Assembly: GCF_013409425.1 (NCBI RefSeq)
Contig: NZ_JACCAC010000001.1
Coordinates: 1,488,001-1,552,000, forward strand
DNA from: Nocardioides perillae
Lineage (GTDB): Bacteria > Actinomycetota > Actinomycetes > Propionibacteriales > Nocardioidaceae
Direction of reading: 5' to 3'
DNA length: 64,000 bases
In this document: one piece after another, positions 38,023 to 50,812 of the stretch
How positions within the stretch are numbered: the stretch's first letter is position 1
How the letters are laid out: each line of letters opens with the position of its first letter
Notes under the pieces: generated by a model
Seen by the model: only the letters and a program-made list of their open reading frames with translations
What the model was told of the DNA's origin: nothing
Database searches by the model: none
Translations under genes and position numbers: made by a program

Positions 38023-38050
38023 GGGCGACCGGCGCGAAAACCGGTCGCCC
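38023..38050 (+). terminator. Terminator after icd
   Basis: Perfect 10-base stem GGGCGACCGG (38023-38032) with CCGGTCGCCC (38041-38050) and an A-rich 8-base loop. Confidence 0.7.
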
Positions 38051-38068
38051 GCTGTCGGTGGCGGCGCG

Positions 38069-38074
38069 TAGCGT
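38069..38074 (+). promoter_or_regulatory. Leaderless -10 element (TAGCGT) of the fused ABC exporter
   Basis: TAGCGT followed by eight bases and ATG 38083. Confidence 0.45.
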
Positions 38075-38082
38075 CCTCGGCG

Positions 38083-41000
38083 ATGACCGAGACGACCACC
38101 GCCAGCGCCCACGAGCGCGTGGTGCCCTCCACGCACCCCGACGCCCCCGGCCCGCACCGGCCGGGGGCGTCGGCGCGTCCGGGCGCGCACGTCCCCGTCG
38201 GGCCCGGCCACCACGACGACCCCGCCCGGCGCCTCGACTGGCGCCGGCTGCGCGGTCGCGTCGCCGGCGTGGCGCTGCTCGCCTCCCTCACCGCCGCGGT
38301 CGGGCAGGCCGTGGGCACGGTCGTGGCCGGGCGGCTGGCGGCCGGGCCGACCGGGACGCTGGTGTTGGCGCTGGCCGCCTGCGTGGTCGGGGCCGCGCTG
38401 CTCGACACGGCGGGCCGCACGGCGTGGGCCGGGGTCGTCGACCGCGCCGAGGGGCGGCTGCGTGCCGACCTGCTCGACGCCGCCCTCCACCAGCCGCTGG
38501 CGCTGCTCTCCGAGCAGGCCGTCGGGGAGGTGCTCGACCGCGTCGACGACGACACCCACGAGGTGGGCACGCTGGTGCGCCGCCAGGTGTGGGACGCGCT
38601 GCGCACGGTCTTCGCGACCCTGCCGCTCCTGGTCGTCGCCGGCCTGACCTGGTGGCCGGCGTGGATCCTCTTCCCGCTCGTCGCCCTGGCCACCATGCTC
38701 GCGATCCGGCCGCTGCTGCCCGAGGTCGCGCGACGCAAGGTGGTCGAGGAGGTCGCCTGGACCGACCAGGCCGCGGCCATGGAGGAGGGCGTCGCCGGGC
38801 GCGACGACCTGCGCACCAGCCTGGGCCAGGCCCACGTGCTGCGCCGCTGCGCGGAGCTGTCCGCCGAGGTGCACCGGCTGCTCGACCGCGTGCTGCGCGC
38901 CGAGACGCGGGTGGCCCGCCGCGCCGGGCTGCTGCTCCACGGCCTGCTCGCGGGCGTGGGCGTGGTCGGGGTGGCGCTCGCGGTGGGCGACGACCTGTCG
39001 GTCGCCCGGCTGGTGACGCTCTTCCTCGTCACCACGACCTTCGTCGGCCAGGTCGACATGGTGGCCCGGCACCTGCCCGACCTCCAGGCCGGCCTGGGCG
39101 CGCTGGTGCGGCTGCGGCAGCTGCTCGACACCGAGGCCGAGCCGGTCGGCGGTGCCCCCGTGCCCGACGGCCCGCTCGACGTCGAGCTGCGCGACCTGCA
39201 CTTCGCCTACGCCGAGGGCACCTTCGCGCTGCGCGACGTCACCCTCACGATCCCGGCGGGGGAGACCCTGGCGCTGGTCGGCCGCACCGGCTCCGGCAAG
39301 TCGACGCTCGCCGCGCTCGTCTCGCGCGCCGTCGACCCGCCGCGCGGCACCGTGCTGCTCGGCGGCACCGACGTGCTCGACCTCGACCTGCAGGCGCTGC
39401 GCGCGGCCGTCGGCGTGGTCACGCAGCGCACGGAGATCCTCGCCGGCACCCTCGCCGACAACGTCGCGCTCTTCGGCGACGTCCCCCGCGAGCGGGTCGA
39501 GGCCGCCGTCGACGAGCTCGGCCTCGGCGACTGGGTCGCGGGCCTGCCCGACGGTCTCGACACCCTGCTCGGCCCCGGCGGCACGACCCTGTCCGCCGGC
39601 GAGGAGCAGCTCGTCGCCTTCGCCCGGCTGCTCGTGCGCGACGTCGCCGTGGTCGTGCTCGACGAGGCGACCGCCCGGATGGACCCCCTCACCGAGGCGC
39701 TGGTCGTCCGCGCGGCCGACCGGCTGCTCCAGGGTCGCACGGGTGTGCTGGTGGCCCACCGGCTCTCCACCACCGCCCGGGCCGACCAGGTCGCCGTCCT
39801 CGAGGCGGGCCGCGTCGTCGAGCACGGCCCGCGCGCGGAGCTCGCGGCGGGCACCGGACGTTTCCGGGCGCTGCTCGAGGCCGGGGGCGCGCTCGACGAC
39901 GGTCTCGAGATGGTCGACGCCACCGACACCGACGACACCGACGACACCGACGACACCGTCCACACCACCGATGCCGCCGACACCGCCGAGAGGGCCGACG
40001 CGCCCACCGGGGCGGTCGGCGGGGTCCGGCGCAGCGGCGAGCCGCCGGCGCTGCCCGAGGTCGGCACGGGCCTGGGCCTGGCCCGGGGCACCTGGCACGC
40101 GCTGAGGGTGCGTCCGCTGTGGGGCCTGCTCGGCGCCCTGCTCTTCCTGCTCGCTGCCATGGTCGGTGCCTTCGGCGCGGTCACCGGTTTCCTGTGGGGC
40201 CTGGTCGTGCAGGAGCTGCAGGCCGGCGGCCGCCCGGTGGCCCTGACCGCGGCGCTGGTGGTCTCGCTGCTCGCCGCGCCGCTGCTGCTCGCCGCCGCCT
40301 TCCGGCTCTACCCGCGCTGGTGGGTCGAGGTGATGCTGCGCGTGCGCGTCGCGGTGCTCGCCGGCCAGACCGGGCAGCGCCGCCTCACGCGCACCCCGCC
40401 CGGCGAGGTCGTCGCGCGGGCCATGGACGCCGACCGCTTCGCCCGCTACGCCGACCGCTGGGTCGACCTGGTCAACGGCCTGGTCATCGTGGCGCTCACG
40501 ACCGCGCTCGCCCGCAGCCTGCTCGCCGGCGCGGTGCTGCTCGTCGTCATGGCCGCCTCGGCCGCCGCCTCCACGCTCGGGCGCCCCGTCGCCGGACGCT
40601 CCGCCACCGCGTCGTCGGCGGCGCGCGCCGGCTTCGGCCGGGCGCTGGTCTCCGCGCTCGAGTCCGCCCGCACCGTCAAGCTCGCGGCGGCCACCCCCGC
40701 GGTCCACGCCCACCTGCGCCGCGTCGACGGCGGTCGCGTCGACGCCGCGGTGCGCGAGCACCGCGTGCAGGCCGTGCTCGACGGCGTCCCGGTGGTCGTC
40801 GTGCAGGCGGGTGTCGTGGCCGCCTGGGGCGTCTACTTCCTCGACGGCTGGGACCTCGCGACCGCGCTGCTGGTGGCCAACGCGGTCAACGGCTTCGACT
40901 GGTTCGGCCGGGTGGCGGGCGCCGTCATCACCGAGGCGCCGGGGGTGCGCTCCTGGCAGCAGGCGACCAGCCGGCTCGCCGGCGGCACCGACCTGGTGGC

Positions 41001-41748
41001 GCTGCCGCCGGGCGTCGACCTGGTCACGGGCGCCGCGCCGGCGCCCGACCCGGCCCCGCGCGTGCCGCTGCGGCGGCTCGAGCTGCGCGGCGTCGAGGCG
41101 GTGCACGACGACGGCACCCGCGGCGTCGTGGGCGTCGACCTGAGCGTCGAGGCCGGTGAGCTGGTGCTGCTGGTCGGCCAGGTCGGCTCCGGCAAGTCGA
41201 GCCTGCTGGCCGCGCTCGCCGGGCTGGTGGAGCACACGGGGTCGGTGCGGTGGAACGACCGGGAGGTCGACGACCCGCAGACCTTCCTGCGCCCCGGGCA
41301 GGTCGCCCACGTCGCCCAGGTGCCGCGCGTGCTGTCGGGCACCTTCGCCGACAACGTGCGGCTCGACCACCCGCGCACGCTCGCCCGCGCCGTCGCCGAC
41401 GCGCGGCTCGAGTCCGACGTCGCCGACGCGGGCGGGCCAGACGCCCTGGTCGGGCACCGCGGCGTGCGCCTTTCCGGCGGGCAGGTGCAGCGCCTCGCCC
41501 TCGCCCGGGCCCTCGCTGCCGACACCGAGCTGCTCCTCGCCGACGACGTGTCGAGCGCCCTCGACGCGGCGACCGAGGTCGAGCTGTGGCAGGCGCTGCG
41601 TGCCCGCGGCACGACCGTCCTCGGTGCGACCAGCAAGCAGGCGGCGCTCGAGCAGGCCGACCGCGTCGTGGTGCTCGTCGCCGGCGAGGTGGCGGCGGTG
41701 GGTCCCTGGCGCGAGCTCGCCCCGACCTGGGGCGACCTGGCCGGGTGA
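38083..41748 (+). CDS. Full-length fused ABC exporter (TMD-NBD-TMD-NBD)
   Basis: 1221 residues: two half-transporters in one chain. NBD1 has Walker A GRTGSGKST (about 399-407), Walker B VVVLDEA and an H-loop VAHRLS, but its signature reads LSAGEEQ (about 503-509). NBD2 has Walker A GQVGSGKSS (about 1031), a canonical LSGGQVQR signature (about 1129), but Walker B LLADDVSSALD with Asp for the catalytic Glu and no H-loop His (LGATSKQ). One composite ATP site is thus intact and one degenerate. A linker of repeated Asp-Asp-Thr joins the halves near residues 616-626. About twelve membrane helices. Substrate unknown. Confidence 0.9.
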   Translation: MTETTTASAHERVVPSTHPDAPGPHRPGASARPGAHVPVGPGHHDDPARRLDWRRLRGRVAGVALLASLTAAVGQAVGTVVAGRLAAGPTGTLVLALAACVVGAALLDTAGRTAWAGVVDRAEGRLRADLLDAALHQPLALLSEQAVGEVLDRVDDDTHEVGTLVRRQVWDALRTVFATLPLLVVAGLTWWPAWILFPLVALATMLAIRPLLPEVARRKVVEEVAWTDQAAAMEEGVAGRDDLRTSLGQAHVLRRCAELSAEVHRLLDRVLRAETRVARRAGLLLHGLLAGVGVVGVALAVGDDLSVARLVTLFLVTTTFVGQVDMVARHLPDLQAGLGALVRLRQLLDTEAEPVGGAPVPDGPLDVELRDLHFAYAEGTFALRDVTLTIPAGETLALVGRTGSGKSTLAALVSRAVDPPRGTVLLGGTDVLDLDLQALRAAVGVVTQRTEILAGTLADNVALFGDVPRERVEAAVDELGLGDWVAGLPDGLDTLLGPGGTTLSAGEEQLVAFARLLVRDVAVVVLDEATARMDPLTEALVVRAADRLLQGRTGVLVAHRLSTTARADQVAVLEAGRVVEHGPRAELAAGTGRFRALLEAGGALDDGLEMVDATDTDDTDDTDDTVHTTDAADTAERADAPTGAVGGVRRSGEPPALPEVGTGLGLARGTWHALRVRPLWGLLGALLFLLAAMVGAFGAVTGFLWGLVVQELQAGGRPVALTAALVVSLLAAPLLLAAAFRLYPRWWVEVMLRVRVAVLAGQTGQRRLTRTPPGEVVARAMDADRFARYADRWVDLVNGLVIVALTTALARSLLAGAVLLVVMAASAAASTLGRPVAGRSATASSAARAGFGRALVSALESARTVKLAAATPAVHAHLRRVDGGRVDAAVREHRVQAVLDGVPVVVVQAGVVAAWGVYFLDGWDLATALLVANAVNGFDWFGRVAGAVITEAPGVRSWQQATSRLAGGTDLVALPPGVDLVTGAAPAPDPAPRVPLRRLELRGVEAVHDDGTRGVVGVDLSVEAGELVLLVGQVGSGKSSLLAALAGLVEHTGSVRWNDREVDDPQTFLRPGQVAHVAQVPRVLSGTFADNVRLDHPRTLARAVADARLESDVADAGGPDALVGHRGVRLSGGQVQRLALARALAADTELLLADDVSSALDAATEVELWQALRARGTTVLGATSKQAALEQADRVVVLVAGEVAAVGPWRELAPTWGDLAG
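39931..39957 (+). repeat. Three tandem 9-base units (GACGACACC) in the exporter linker
   Basis: Exact 9-base units at 39931-39939, 39940-39948 and 39949-39957, in frame, encoding Asp-Asp-Thr three times, with degenerate partial copies on both sides. Length variation between strains by slippage is likely and would keep frame. Confidence 0.85.
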
Positions 41749-41756
41749 CGCAGCCG

Positions 41757-41781
41757 GCCCAGCGTGCAGGTCCGGCTGGGC
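41757..41781 (+). terminator. Possible terminator after the fused exporter
   Basis: GCCCAGC (41757-41763) pairs with GCTGGGC (41775-41781), 11-base loop, starting about ten bases after the stop. Confidence 0.4.
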
Positions 41782-41805
41782 GGTGTCGGCCATGATGGGG
41801 CCACC

Positions 41806-44692
<2,887 letters not shown>

Positions 44693-44701
44693 GGTCGAGC
44701 C

Positions 44702-45229
44702 GTGCCCACGATCGGAGTCGCGCTCGCCCTCCCCGAGCCCTGGGCCCGCGAGCTGCAGGACTACCGCATGTCGATCGGCGACACCACCGCGGAGAAGATC
44801 CCGACGCACATCACCCTCGTCCCCCCGGTCGAGGTCGACGACGACGCCGTCGGGTCCGTCGAGGAGCACCTCGAGGCGGCCGCGGCCACCGTGCCGGCCT
44901 TCGAGGTCCACCTGCGCGGCACGGGCACCTTCCGCCCGGTGTCGCCGGTGGTCTTCGTCGCGGTGGTCGAGGGCATCAGCCAGTGCGAGCAGCTGGCCGA
45001 GGCCGTCCGCAGCGGCCCCCTGGCGACCGACCTCAGCTTCCCCTACCACCCGCACGTCACGGTGGCCCACCACCTCGACGACGCGGCCCTCGACCGCGCC
45101 TTCGCCGAGCTCGCGGGCTTCGAGTGCCGCTTCCGGGCCGACGACTTCCACCTCTACGTGCACGACGACGCGGTCGGCTGGCGCCCGGCCCGGCGCTTCG
45201 CGCTGCCGGCGACCGTCCGGGTGGGCTGA
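44702..45229 (+). CDS. 2'-5' RNA ligase / cyclic phosphodiesterase family protein
   Basis: 175 residues of the 2H phosphoesterase superfamily. The two catalytic H-x-T motifs are visible: HITL near residue 37 (IPTHITLVPP) and HVTV near 119 (YPYHPHVTVAHH region). Relatives act on 2',3'-cyclic or 2'-5' linked RNA ends. The in vivo role is unknown. Start GTG follows a leaderless -10 element; YihY follows after three bases. Confidence 0.85.
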   Translation: MPTIGVALALPEPWARELQDYRMSIGDTTAEKIPTHITLVPPVEVDDDAVGSVEEHLEAAAATVPAFEVHLRGTGTFRPVSPVVFVAVVEGISQCEQLAEAVRSGPLATDLSFPYHPHVTVAHHLDDAALDRAFAELAGFECRFRADDFHLYVHDDAVGWRPARRFALPATVRVG

Positions 45230-45232
45230 GCC

Positions 45233-46300
45233 GTGGCCTCGCCCCAGGAGCGCCTGGTCGCCCTGCGGCGACGACGGCCCCTGGTCGACCACGTGGTGCG
45301 CGCCGTCGAGCACTACGCCGCGGTCAAGGGCAGCCTGCAGGCCGGCGCGATGACCTACTTCGGCTTCCTGTCCTTCTTCCCGATCCTCGCGCTGGCCTTC
45401 ACGCTCGTCGGCTGGTTGAGCCTGGTCTTCCCCGACTCCCAGGACGCCCTGGTCGAGGTGATCCAGTCGGTCCTGCCGGGGCTGATCGGGCCGCTCGACA
45501 CCCAGATCTCGCTCGAGGAGATCGAGGCGGGTGCCCGGGTGGCCGGGCCCCTCGCCTTCGCCGGCGTGCTCTACGCGGGCCTGGGCTGGGTCTCCGCGAT
45601 GCGCGACGCCCTGGTGGTGGTCTTCGAGGTCGACGGCGACCAGCCGAACCTCGTGGTCGCGAAGCTGCGCGACCTGGGCGTCCTGCTCACCGTCGGGGCG
45701 GTGCTCCTGGTGAGCGTCGTGGTGTCCGGCTTCGTCGGCGGCTTCGCCGAGGAGCTGCTCGGGTGGCTCGAGCTCGACGAGGAGCTGGCCCCGCTCGTGG
45801 TCGGGGTGTCCCTCGCCGTCGGCTTCGCCGCCAACGTCCTGCTCTTCTACCTGATCTTCCGGCTGTTGGCCCGTCCCGACGACGTGCCGACGCGCTCGCT
45901 GCTGGCCGGCGCGCTGCTCGGGGCGGTCGGCTTCGAGGTGCTCAAGCGGCTCTCGAGCCTGCTCCTGGGCAGCACCGGCGGCGGCGCCGCGCAGGCCTTC
46001 GGCATCGCGCTCGTGCTGCTGGTGTGGATCAACTACTTCAGCCGGGTCGTCGTCCTCGCCGCGTCCTGGGCCTGGACCACCCGCGCGGCCCGCGAGGTGC
46101 GCGACGAGCGGGAGTGGGCCCGTCGCTCCATGGAGGAGCTCGTGCGCGTCGACCTGCGCGAGTCCCACCACGTGCCGCTCAACGACGACGGGCCCCCGGT
46201 CGAGGCACCCCGGCCCGCCCGCGCCTTCGCGACGGGGGCCGCCGCCACCCTGGGCACCCTCGGTGCCGTCCGACTCCTGCGACGCAAGGACCCCCGATGA
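45233..46300 (+). CDS. YihY/BrkB-family membrane protein
   Basis: 355 residues with about six helices. VKGSLQAGAMTYFGFLSFFPILALAF and the later WINYFSRVVVLAASWAW mark the YihY/virulence factor BrkB family. The last 70 residues are a cytoplasmic tail. Function of the family is unsettled; RNase BN naming is historical. It overlaps the next small gene by ATGA. Confidence 0.88.
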   Translation: MASPQERLVALRRRRPLVDHVVRAVEHYAAVKGSLQAGAMTYFGFLSFFPILALAFTLVGWLSLVFPDSQDALVEVIQSVLPGLIGPLDTQISLEEIEAGARVAGPLAFAGVLYAGLGWVSAMRDALVVVFEVDGDQPNLVVAKLRDLGVLLTVGAVLLVSVVVSGFVGGFAEELLGWLELDEELAPLVVGVSLAVGFAANVLLFYLIFRLLARPDDVPTRSLLAGALLGAVGFEVLKRLSSLLLGSTGGGAAQAFGIALVLLVWINYFSRVVVLAASWAWTTRAAREVRDEREWARRSMEELVRVDLRESHHVPLNDDGPPVEAPRPARAFATGAAATLGTLGAVRLLRRKDPR

Positions 46301-46521
46301 CCTGGACCCGCAAGCAGGCCGTGCTGGTGCTGGCCGTGGCCGCCTTCACGGCGCTGAGCTTCGCCAACTTCGCCGCCACGCTGTACGACGCGTGGTCCGG
46401 CGGCGAGGACCGCCCGCCCGGCTACTACGCCGCCCACTCCGTGCTGATCGTGGTCAACCTCGCCATCGCCGCGGCGCTGGGCACCCTCGGCGCCCGTGCC
46501 TGGCGGGCGACCCGCCGCTGA
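46297..46521 (+). CDS. Small two-helix membrane protein
   Basis: 74 residues: basic start (MTWTRKQ), helix AVLVLAVAAFTALSFANFAATL, a short polar loop (YDAWSGGEDRPPGYY) and helix SVLIVVNLAIAAALGTLGA. ATG overlaps the YihY stop. No family recognised; co-translation suggests a shared role. Confidence 0.7.
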   Translation: MTWTRKQAVLVLAVAAFTALSFANFAATLYDAWSGGEDRPPGYYAAHSVLIVVNLAIAAALGTLGARAWRATRR

Positions 46522-46536
46522 CCGCTGGACGCGCCG

Positions 46537-46570
46537 ACGGCGCGGCCCCCGGGGTCGGGGACCGCGCCGT
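46537..46570. terminator. Bidirectional terminator between yihY operon and sdhB
   Basis: ACGGCGCGG (46537-46545) pairs with CCGCGCCGT (46562-46570), continued by CCCC/GGGG after one mismatch. Lies between convergent stops. Confidence 0.7.
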
Positions 46571-46600
46571 GGCGGGTGGTGCGGGTCGGGCGGGCGGTGC

Positions 46601-47340
46601 TCAGTGACCGTGGCGCATCGCGGTGCGCAGGTCCTTGTTGAGTTGCGAGATCACGTCGAGCGGGATCTCCTTGGGGCAGGAGTTGGTGCAGGCACCGATG
46701 TTGGTGCAGCCGCCGAAGCCCTCGGCGTCGTGCTGGGCGACCATGTTGACCACCCGCTCGTCGCGCTCGGGCTGGCCCTGCGGCAGCGCGCCCAGGTGCG
46801 TGATCTTGGCACCGAGGAAGAGCGACGCCGAGCCGTTGGGGCACGCCGCGACGCAGGCGCCGCAGCCGATGCAGGTGGCGACGTTGAAGGCGCGCGCGGC
46901 GTCCTCCTGCGGCACCGGGGTGGCGTGGGCGTCGGGAGCCGCGCCGGTGTTGACCGAGACGTAGCCGCCGGCCGCGATGATGCGGTCGAAGGCAGAGCGG
47001 TCGACCACGAGGTCCTTGATCACCGGGAACGCGTCGGAGCGCCACGGCTCGATCACGATCTCCTGGCCGTCGCGGAAGGAGCGCATGTGCAGCTGGCAGG
47101 TCGTGGTGACCTCCGGGCCGTGCGCCTCGCCGTTGATCATGAGGTCGCACGAGCCGCAGATGCCCTCGCGGCAGTCGTGGTCGAAGGCGACCGGGTCCTC
47201 GCCCTGCTCGGTGAGCCGCTCGTTGAGCACGTCGAGCATCTCGAGGAAGGACATGTCGGGGGAGACCCCGTCCAGGTCGTAGTCCCTCATCTCGCCCTTG
47301 GCGTGGGCGGCCGGCTGGCGCCAGATCTTCAGCTTCAGTC

Positions 47341-47344
<4 letters not shown>
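46601..47344 (-). CDS. sdhB: Succinate dehydrogenase iron-sulfur subunit
   Basis: 247 residues. N-terminal [2Fe-2S] ferredoxin domain with [10 protein letters not shown], then [12 protein letters not shown] ([4Fe-4S]) and [12 protein letters not shown] ([3Fe-4S]). Carries electrons from the SdhA flavin to the quinone site. GTG 47344 overlaps the sdhA TGA (GTGA). Last gene of sdhCAB. Confidence 0.96.
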
Positions 47345-49341
<1,997 letters not shown>

Positions 49342-49352
49342 GGGGAGTCCAA

Positions 49353-50066
49353 TCAGTCGACGATGCCGAGGAGCACGGCGAGCGGCACGATCGCGAAGCC
49401 GCCGGCGACCACCACGGCCAGCGTGTAGCCCGCGAGGTTGGCGCGGCGGCGGGCCGCGGCGGAGTTGGTGAGGCCGAGCGTCTGGCTGGCGCTCCAGACC
49501 CCGTGGCGCAGGTGCATCGCCAGTGCGGCCGTCGCGAGCAGGTAGAACGCCGCGACGTACCAGAACTCGGGCTGGAAGCCCGCGACGAGGCGCTCGTAGG
49601 GGGAGTCGGAGTTGCTGCCCGGCGTGATCGTGCGCGTCGTCAGGTGCAGCACGTGGAAGACCACGAAGAGCAGCAGCGCGGTGCCGCCCCAGCGCATCGT
49701 GCGCGAGGACAGCGTGGCCCCGGCTGCCTTCTTCACGGTGTAGCGCTGCGTGCGGGCCTTCGCCGCCCGCGCCCACAGCGTGTACGCCGCGTAGGCGTGG
49801 CCCACGAGCGAGAGCAGGAGGACCACGCGGATGATCCACAGCAGGCCCTCGTAGGGCAGCAGCGGCTCCCCGATCTCGCGGAGGTGCTCGGCGTAGGAGT
49901 CGAAGGACTCCTGGCCGGCGAACACCTTGAGGTTGCCGTACATGTGTGCCAGCACGTAGCCGACGAACACCAGGCCGGTGACGGCCATGAGGAGCTTCAG
50001 CGCGATGGTCGACCGGGTGGACCGGGTCGACCGGGCGCTGCCTTTGACGAGGGTCGGGGTTGCCAC
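49353..50066 (-). CDS. sdhC: Succinate dehydrogenase cytochrome b subunit (b558 type)
   Basis: 237 residues, five membrane helices, matching the single-anchor diheme cytochrome b558 of B-type SDH. Candidate haem ligand histidines are in [37 protein letters not shown] and [11 protein letters not shown]. There is no sdhD, as expected for this type. GTG 50066 is seven bases after TAGCCT, so the operon starts as a leaderless message. Confidence 0.93.
   Translation of the reverse strand: MATPTLVKGSARSTRSTRSTIALKLLMAVTGLVFVGYVLAHMYGNLKVFAGQESFDSYAEHLREIGEPLLPYEGLLWIIRVVLLLSLVGHAYAAYTLWARAAKARTQRYTVKKAAGATLSSRTMRWGGTALLLFVVFHVLHLTTRTITPGSNSDSPYERLVAGFQPEFWYVAAFYLLATAALAMHLRHGVWSASQTLGLTNSAAARRRANLAGYTLAVVVAGGFAIVPLAVLLGIVD
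50011..50037. repeat. Three 9-base repeats within the sdhC N-terminus
   Basis: GACCGGGTG, GACCGGGTC, GACCGGGCG in tandem; on the coding strand they give Arg-Ser-Thr repeats ([10 protein letters not shown]) just before the first membrane helix. Confidence 0.7.
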
Positions 50067-50073
50067 GACCGCC

Positions 50074-50079
50074 AGGCTA
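50074..50079 (-). promoter_or_regulatory. Leaderless -10 element (TAGCCT) of sdhCAB
   Basis: TAGCCT at 50079-50074, seven bases before GTG 50066. Confidence 0.5.
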
Positions 50080-50129
50080 CCGCCCGGTCAGGTGACCCCG
50101 ACCCGCCTCGGGTGTGACATAGGTCCCGT

Positions 50130-50690
50130 TACCGGCCGGTCGGGAACTCCCGGGCGCCCCTGGTCGTACAGGCGCCGACCGCTGGTGTCCAGGTGCGGTC
50201 CACGAGCTCGTCGACCGCCTCGGCCCACGACCGGCACCGCGCTGGCCGCGGCCTCGCGCAGCGCGTGCGCGCAGGTGAGCTCCGGCGACGGGTGCACCAG
50301 CAGGACGTCGAGCGAGGCCACCGCGGTCGCCAGGTCGCCGCCGCGCAGCGCCCCGGTCGTGCGGACGCCCGGCACGTGCTCCTCGAGCCAGCGGCGCTGC
50401 GGCCCTTCGCCCACGACCACCAGGCGCACGCCGGGGACGGTCGCGACCTCGGCCAGCCGGCGTACGCCGTGGCGCTTGCGGAGGGTGCCCACGAAGCCGA
50501 GCCACGACCGGGCGGGGCGCCCCCGTGGCGCCCCGTCCGGGCCAGCGGTCGTGCAGCCAGCGGTCGTGCAGCGCGGGGGTGGAGGCCGCCGCGTCCACGC
50601 CCGGCCGGCGGCCGGCAGGCGCCGCGGAGGCCGGCACGGGCCCGGTCGGCAGCAACGTCGTCACGCAGACCAGCGTGGCGGGCGCGCGGA
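50130..50690 (-). pseudogene. Decayed family-4 glycosyltransferase fragment
   Basis: No intact gene fits this gap, but pieces of a GT4 glycosyltransferase appear in successive minus-strand frames. One frame has LVCVTTLLPTGPVPA and then PGVDAAASTPALHDRW (like the GVD-x-xxF-P hinge). The next has GFVGTLRKRHGVRRLAEVATVPGVRLVVVGEGPQRRWLEEHVPGV...LDVLLVHPSPELTCAHALREAAASAVPVVG, the donor-binding domain. A third has AEAVDELVDRTWTP near the end. At least two frameshifts and a missing acceptor domain reduce it to about half the usual 370-400 codons. A 15-base tandem duplication sits at the first break. Sequencing error could explain a frameshift but not the missing domain. Confidence 0.6.
50542..50571. 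repeat. Exact 15-base tandem duplication
   Basis: CCAGCGGTCGTGCAG occurs at 50542-50556 and again at 50557-50571, giving LHDRW twice in one frame of the glycosyltransferase remnant. Confidence 0.85.
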
Positions 50691-50798
50691 GCCGGCGGGC
50701 CGACGCGGAGCGGCCGTCAGGACAACACGAGGTGAACCGCGTCGGGGCGAGACGCACCCCACACGGGCACGCTGTGGCCCCCGCCACGGCCGCGCACC

Positions 50799-50804
50799 TA
50801 CGAT
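50799..50804 (+). promoter_or_regulatory. Leaderless -10 element (TACGAT) of mutAB-meaB
   Basis: TACGAT followed by eight bases and ATG 50813. Confidence 0.5.
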
Positions 50805-50812
50805 CCCCACCC

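Noticed and set aside
39931..39957. CRISPR-like array
   Set aside because: Units are 9 bases, in-frame and without spacers; it is a coding minisatellite. No CRISPR array was seen anywhere.
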